Shown here piece by piece: positions 59,928-64,000 of a stretch of DNA of 64,000 nucleotides. Positions within the stretch are counted from its first letter, which is position 1. Each line of letters starts with the position of its first letter. Source of the DNA: Klebsiella pneumoniae. GTDB taxonomy: Bacteria; Pseudomonadota; Gammaproteobacteria; Pseudomonadales; Pseudohongiellaceae. Position numbers and translations under genes: made by a program. The stretch covers positions 1 through 64,000 of the forward strand of contig CAMBPO010000002.1 of the NCBI GenBank assembly GCA_945869725.1, read 5' to 3'. The notes under the pieces are model-generated. The model was given only the letters and a program-made list of their open reading frames with translations, was not told where the DNA came from and did not search any database.

Positions 59928-62660
59928 ATGGCATCGGCAAGCCCCCTGATCCTCATTGATGGATCCTCCTATCTGTTTCGAGCCTATCATGCCTTACCAC
60001 CCTTGCTGAATAGCAAAGGGCAGGCTACTGGCGCGATAAAGGGCGTGATCAGCATGATCCGTAGCCTCAAAAAGGAGTATCCACTGAGTCCTGTGGCGGT
60101 AGTCTTCGATGCCAAAGGCGACACATTCCGCAACGAAATCTATAAGGAATATAAGGCTCATCGGCCGCCAATGCCGGATGATCTGCGCAGTCAGATAGAG
60201 CCCATCCACAAGATTATTCGGGCTATGGGGCTGCCGCTTTTGGTGGTGCCGGGTGTTGAGGCGGATGATGTGATCGGCACTCTTGCCGCGCAGGCGCTTG
60301 CGCAACAGCGAGATACCCTGATTTCCACGGGTGATAAGGATTTGGCGCAACTGGTCAATCAGCACGTGACGCTGATCAACACGATGACAAGTGAGCGACT
60401 TGATCCTGCAGGTGTAGAAGTAAAGTTTGGTTTGCCGCCCTCCCGTATTGTGGACTTTCTGGCTCTTACCGGTGACAAAGTTGACAATATTCCTGGCGTG
60501 CCGGGTGTCGGTCCCAAAACAGCGGTCAAATGGTTGCAGGAATTTGGCTCCATGGGGGGTGTTATTGCCAACGCCGATTCTGTCGCCGGAAAAATAGGTG
60601 AAAAGCTGCGTGAAAATCTGGATTCATTGAGGCTGTCTTATGAGCTGGCTACAATTAAGCTTGATGTAGCTCTTGATGTTTCATTGCAGGAATTGATTCC
60701 CGGCGCGGAAGACAAGTCTCAAATGCTCGCGCTTTTTTCCGAGCTGGAATTTCGTGGTTGGATCAAAGAGCTTGAAAGCCAGGGTATTGAACACTCGGCT
60801 GAAGTGCCAGAGTCAGCAGACGTAACTCCGGATAATGGGTGGAATACAACAACCCAAAACTATCGGGTCGTAACCTCGGAACAGGATTTGCGGGACTGCA
60901 TCAAGCACATCAAAAATCGACGTCAGCTATCCATTGCTGTGCTGGATACCGGAGAGCACTTTATGCTTTCCAAGGTGATCGGGCTAGCGATGAGCTGGTC
61001 ACCAGGTGAGGCTGTTTATCTGGCGCTTGATCATGACAGTCTCGATTCGCCCTCAACACTTGATCGTCGGGTCTGTCTCGCCCTGTTGAAACCGATACTT
61101 GAAGACCCTGACATCCGAAAAGTTGCGCACAATAACAAACATGTCAGCCATGTTTTGCAGAACCACGGGATTCTTGTCAGAGGCTGGCGCTTTGACACAC
61201 ATCTGGCTTCCTACGTGATCAACTCCATTGTAGGTGACCACAGCATTTCAAGTGTGAGTGAGCACTATCTTTCGATTCAGATCCCACAAATACAGAGTTT
61301 GATTGGTGCGGGCAGGCAGAAACTGGCGCTGACACAGTCTTCACCGGAAGCGGCGATGGCGTATCTTGCTCCTCAGGCCGATATCGTCGGCAGACTACAT
61401 CTGAAGTTGGCCGATGAGTTAAGTAAGACTGGCGAATTGGCAGGTTTGTTCAGATACTACGAGCAGGCACTAAGTCCGGTATTGCAAAAAATGGAGCGAC
61501 ACGGAATTGCCATCGATCCTGAGATGTTGCATCAACAATCGATTGGGCTGGCTGCGCGCCTGGGAGAACTTGAGCAGGATGTCTATTTGCTGGCAGGAGA
61601 AAGTTTTAACCTGGGTTCGCCAAAGCAGCTGCAGGCCATTCTGTACGACAAACTGAAACTGCCTGTTCTGAAAAAAACCCCGACGGGTCAGCCGTCAACA
61701 GCGGAACCGATTCTGCAGGAGTTGGCTCTGGACTTTGAATTACCCAATCTGATCATGGAGCATCGTGGTTTAAGCAAACTGAAGTCTACTTACACCGACA
61801 AATTACCGTTGGAGATCAATCGCACAACGGGCCGTATTCACTCCTGCTTTCAGCAGGCGGTAGCCGCTACCGGTCGCCTGTCCTCAACAGAGCCTAATCT
61901 GCAGAACATTCCTATTCGCAGTGCCGAGGGACGAAAGATACGTCAGGCCTTCGTGGCAGCGCACGGCTACAAGCTGCTCGCGGCAGATTACTCACAGGTC
62001 GAGTTGCGAATCATGGCGCACCTGTCTCAGGATGCGGGCTTATTGGCTGCGTTTGCAAATGCTCAGGATGTGCATAGAGCCACGGCAGCCGAGGTGTTTG
62101 GGGTTCCTGTTGCGGAGGTCACCTCGGAGCAGCGACGGCGTGCAAAGGCCATTAACTTCGGGCTGATCTATGGAATGTCAGCCTTTGGTCTTGCCAAACA
62201 GCTCGGCATCGACAGACATGATGCTCAAGACTATGTAGACCGCTATTTCGAGCGGTATCCTGGCGTGTACGATTATATGGAAAAGACACGGGAACAAGCA
62301 GAAAAGCAGGGATATGTAGAAACCCTGTTTGGACGCAGACTATATTTGCCTGATATCAGGGCTGGCAACGGGATGCTGCGAAAAGCTGCGCAACGAACCG
62401 CAATCAACGCTCCGATGCAGGGTACGGCAGCTGACATTATCAAGCAGGCGATGGTTGATATTGATCATTGGCTGCAGTCTGCGTCACTCGACGCACGACT
62501 GGTATTACAGGTTCATGACGAGTTGGTGTTTGAGGTCAGTGAGCAGGATGTTGGTTTGTTGGCAGAGGGCGTGCGTTTTCGAATGGTTAGTGCTGCAGCT
62601 TTGGATGTGCCGCTTGTTGTTGATATTGGCGTTGGCTCAAATTGGGATAAGGCTCACTGA
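59928..62660 (+). CDS. polA: DNA polymerase I with degenerate proofreading domain
   Basis: Pol I (910 residues) fills gaps and removes RNA primers. The 5'-nuclease domain (1-290) has its acidic motifs (LILIDGSSYLFRAYHA, GVEADDVIGTLA, STGDKDLAQLV, TGDKVDNIPG). The polymerase domain has motif A LAADYSQVELRIMAHLS, motif B RRRAKAINFGLIYGMSAFG and motif C QVHDELVFEV. In the middle 3'-5' exonuclease fold, alignment by eye to E. coli shows Asp355 kept (Asp340), but Glu357 is Gly342, Asp424 is Val406 and Asp501 is Gln483; Tyr497 is kept (Tyr479). Proofreading activity is therefore probably lost. It converges with engB, overlapping by seven bases. Confidence 0.98.
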   Translation: MASASPLILIDGSSYLFRAYHALPPLLNSKGQATGAIKGVISMIRSLKKEYPLSPVAVVFDAKGDTFRNEIYKEYKAHRPPMPDDLRSQIEPIHKIIRAMGLPLLVVPGVEADDVIGTLAAQALAQQRDTLISTGDKDLAQLVNQHVTLINTMTSERLDPAGVEVKFGLPPSRIVDFLALTGDKVDNIPGVPGVGPKTAVKWLQEFGSMGGVIANADSVAGKIGEKLRENLDSLRLSYELATIKLDVALDVSLQELIPGAEDKSQMLALFSELEFRGWIKELESQGIEHSAEVPESADVTPDNGWNTTTQNYRVVTSEQDLRDCIKHIKNRRQLSIAVLDTGEHFMLSKVIGLAMSWSPGEAVYLALDHDSLDSPSTLDRRVCLALLKPILEDPDIRKVAHNNKHVSHVLQNHGILVRGWRFDTHLASYVINSIVGDHSISSVSEHYLSIQIPQIQSLIGAGRQKLALTQSSPEAAMAYLAPQADIVGRLHLKLADELSKTGELAGLFRYYEQALSPVLQKMERHGIAIDPEMLHQQSIGLAARLGELEQDVYLLAGESFNLGSPKQLQAILYDKLKLPVLKKTPTGQPSTAEPILQELALDFELPNLIMEHRGLSKLKSTYTDKLPLEINRTTGRIHSCFQQAVAATGRLSSTEPNLQNIPIRSAEGRKIRQAFVAAHGYKLLAADYSQVELRIMAHLSQDAGLLAAFANAQDVHRATAAEVFGVPVAEVTSEQRRRAKAINFGLIYGMSAFGLAKQLGIDRHDAQDYVDRYFERYPGVYDYMEKTREQAEKQGYVETLFGRRLYLPDIRAGNGMLRKAAQRTAINAPMQGTAADIIKQAMVDIDHWLQSASLDARLVLQVHDELVFEVSEQDVGLLAEGVRFRMVSAAALDVPLVVDIGVGSNWDKAH

Positions 62661-63253
62661 GATTCTGCAGTATTCAACCAAGTGTCTAATTTTCCGGACA
62701 GCGCATCAACTCCAATATTTTTCAGAGAGGAAAACTCTTGCACGGTCGCCATCGGGATGTCTTTGATAACATCCCGGGCTGCCCGCAAAGAGTCCTGAAT
62801 CGCACCGCGTTTGAGCTTGTCTGACTTGGTCAGAATGATGTGTAGCGGAACCTGATTATTCCGTGCCCAGTCGATCATCATCAAATCGAAATCCTTGAAC
62901 ACATGGCGGATATCCGTAACCAGAACCAAGCCGGCCAAGGCTTCACGCTTGTTCAGGTAGTGTTCGAGGTGGACTTGCCAGTTATCCTTGACGGCCAATG
63001 GTACTTTTGCGTAGCCGTAACCTGGCAGATCAACCAGGTACCTGCCCTCTGCCACCATAAAAAAATTGATCAGCTGCGTACGACCTGGCGTTTTGCTGGC
63101 GCGTGCGAGCTGGCCCTGACGTGTAAGTGTGTTGATCGCACTGGATTTGCCTGCATTGGAGCGTCCGGCAAAAGCGACTTCTTTCAGGCTGTCCAGTGGG
63201 CAGCCGCTCAGTTTTGCAGCACTGATAACAAATTTTGCATTCTGATAATTCAT
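62654..63253 (-). CDS. engB: Ribosome biogenesis GTPase EngB/YihA
   Basis: EngB (199 residues) is an essential GTPase in 50S subunit assembly in several bacteria. The G motifs are FAGRSNAGKSSAINTL (G1), KTPGRTQLINFF (G2), VDLPGYGYAKV (G3), and LTKSDKL (G4). Its 3' end overlaps polA by seven bases on the opposite strand. The polA-yihA arrangement is common in gammaproteobacteria; no Spot 42-like RNA fits between them here. Confidence 0.97.
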   Translation of the reverse strand: MNYQNAKFVISAAKLSGCPLDSLKEVAFAGRSNAGKSSAINTLTRQGQLARASKTPGRTQLINFFMVAEGRYLVDLPGYGYAKVPLAVKDNWQVHLEHYLNKREALAGLVLVTDIRHVFKDFDLMMIDWARNNQVPLHIILTKSDKLKRGAIQDSLRAARDVIKDIPMATVQEFSSLKNIGVDALSGKLDTWLNTAESQ

Positions 63254-63312
63254 AGCGCGGCATTCTACCGGAGCGTCGATGGCCTAAGCCAGTGATTCCT
63301 CTGAGAGTGCAC

Positions 63313-63341
63313 CTACACAACTGAAGTAGCTGTGATATACT
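63313..63341 (+). promoter_or_regulatory. Extended -10 promoter candidate for cytochrome c4 gene
   Basis: TGATATACT (63333-63341) is an extended -10 element; the -35 region 17 bases upstream is weak (CTACAC/TACACA). A second possible start lies nearer the gene (TTGCCA ... TTTATAC, about 63392-63420). An 14-base inverted repeat GCAATC/GATTGC at 63382-63395 lies in the leader. Confidence 0.35.
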
Positions 63342-63445
63342 CTGCGGCCGCTGCGTCCCTTTTCGCCGCTCTCTCAGCAAAGCAATCGGGATTGCCAAGT
63401 AACTCAAATACTGTTTTATACACTGTTCAGGAACTACGATTCTCC

Positions 63446-64000
63446 ATGAAAAGACTAGTGTTTTCTCTGGCGTCAATTCTCATGGCTGTCACCAGCTTAA
63501 CAGTCCACGCTGATGGCGACCCCACAGCAGGCGAAAGTAAGGTCGCGGTATGCGCAGCGTGCCACGGTGCAGATGGCAATAGTGCCATTGGCAGCAATCC
63601 AAAGTTGGCAGGCCAGAATGAGCGATACACGCTAAAACAATTGCTGGACGTTAAGTCCGGCGCCCGCTCGATAGCGATGATGACGGGTCTGCTTGATAAT
63701 TTTAATGAGCAGGATCTTGCAGATATCGCTGCGTTCTATGCGTCGAAGGAAGGTACCGTCAACGGTGCAAATCCTGATCTGATCGAGTTAGGTCAGCGCA
63801 TTTACAGAGGCGGAGTTGAAGAGCTGGGAGTTGCTGCTTGTTCAGCGTGTCACTCACCGGATGGCAGTGGTGTTGCCCAAGCTGGTTTTCCTGCGCTCGG
63901 TGGCCAACATGCAGAGTACATTTTGACCCAGCTGAAAGCATTTCGCTCTGGCACCCGTAACAACGATGGCGACTCTGCTCCAATGCGTATTGTGGCCGAA
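63446..64000 (+). CDS. Cytochrome c4 (partial, runs off the window)
   Basis: This di-heme periplasmic cytochrome begins with a signal peptide (MKRLVFSLASILMAVTSL, cleavage near VHA/DG). The first heme motif is CAACH in VCAACHGADGNSAIG, and a likely Met ligand follows in MMTGLLDNF. The second heme motif is CSACH in ACSACHSPDGSGVA. The duplicated layout and its position beside engB and polA match cytochrome c4 of Pseudomonas. It can donate electrons to aa3- or cbb3-type oxidases. The 3' end lies beyond base 64000. Confidence 0.93.
   Translation, partial: MKRLVFSLASILMAVTSLTVHADGDPTAGESKVAVCAACHGADGNSAIGSNPKLAGQNERYTLKQLLDVKSGARSIAMMTGLLDNFNEQDLADIAAFYASKEGTVNGANPDLIELGQRIYRGGVEELGVAACSACHSPDGSGVAQAGFPALGGQHAEYILTQLKAFRSGTRNNDGDSAPMRIVAE

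Noticed and set aside
62654..63253. Spot 42 (spf) RNA near polA-engB as in E. coli
   Set aside because: polA and engB converge and overlap, leaving no space; no spf-like sequence seen.

Overview
This window is a chromosomal segment of a gammaproteobacterium that spans the replication origin. Gene content and order follow the Pseudomonadales pattern known from Pseudomonas: glmS-glmU-atp operon-parBA-rsmG-mnmG-mnmE-yidC-rnpA-rpmH, then dnaA-dnaN-recF-gyrB-plsC-gmhB-glyS-glyQ, then trkH-trkA-rsmB-fmt-def-dprA-tsaC-hemF-aroE. The base composition is moderate. I cannot name the genus from the sequence alone. A free-living, aerobic and probably aquatic bacterium is an inference from the aa3-type oxidase and the secreted sulfatase and dehalogenase.

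Layout. (1) 0-4.7 kb is a small accessory block: a HexR-like regulator, then a secreted haloalkane dehalogenase and a membrane-anchored or secreted sulfatase on the minus strand, divergent from a TetR regulator. (2) 4.7-15.2 kb carries glmS and glmU, then the complete F1Fo ATP synthase operon atpIBEFHAGDC on the minus strand with a clear promoter and terminator. (3) 15.2-19.5 kb is parB, parA, rsmG and mnmG. (4) 19.5-24.3 kb is the origin zone. Two separate AT-rich regions with DnaA boxes, one next to mnmG and one between rpmH and dnaA, flank the rpmH-rnpA-yidD-yidC-mnmE operon. (5) 24.3-30.6 kb is dnaA-dnaN-recF-gyrB on the plus strand, with two palindromic parS sites inside recF. (6) 30.7-48.3 kb is housekeeping: plsC, gmhB, glyS and glyQ; an LpxL-type acyltransferase; trkH and trkA; translation genes rsmB, fmt and def; dprA and tsaC; hemF and aroE; a gamma carbonic anhydrase; and oligopeptidase A. 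(7) 48.7-57.3 kb is a cytochrome c oxidase cluster (coxB with a fused cytochrome c domain, coxA, ctaG, coxC, DUF2909, SURF1, a SCO-like protein, ctaB, SCO1). Its usual heme A synthase slot instead holds a membrane-protein gene interrupted by an in-frame TGA. (8) 57.3-59.9 kb is the zinc importer znuABC with a Zur-type operator. (9) 59.9-64 kb is polA, engB and the start of a cytochrome c4 gene that runs off the window.

The genes form coherent modules: replication initiation and segregation (dnaA, dnaN, gyrB, ParAB and parS), energy production (ATP synthase, aa3 oxidase, cytochrome c4), envelope precursors (GlmS/GlmU, PlsC, LpxL, GmhB) and metal homeostasis. The genes flanking the origin zone point away from it on both sides, which supports an origin within 19.5-24.3 kb.

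The most notable observations are: a DNA polymerase I that has lost three of the four proofreading metal ligands; a strong-RBS gene with a TGA at codon 8; two parS sites encoding the same pentapeptide within recF; two DnaA-box clusters; a Zur box abutting the znuA start with no adjacent zur; and the dehalogenase-sulfatase-TetR block with a perfect palindromic candidate operator. I saw no CRISPR array, insertion sequence, tRNA or rRNA gene.
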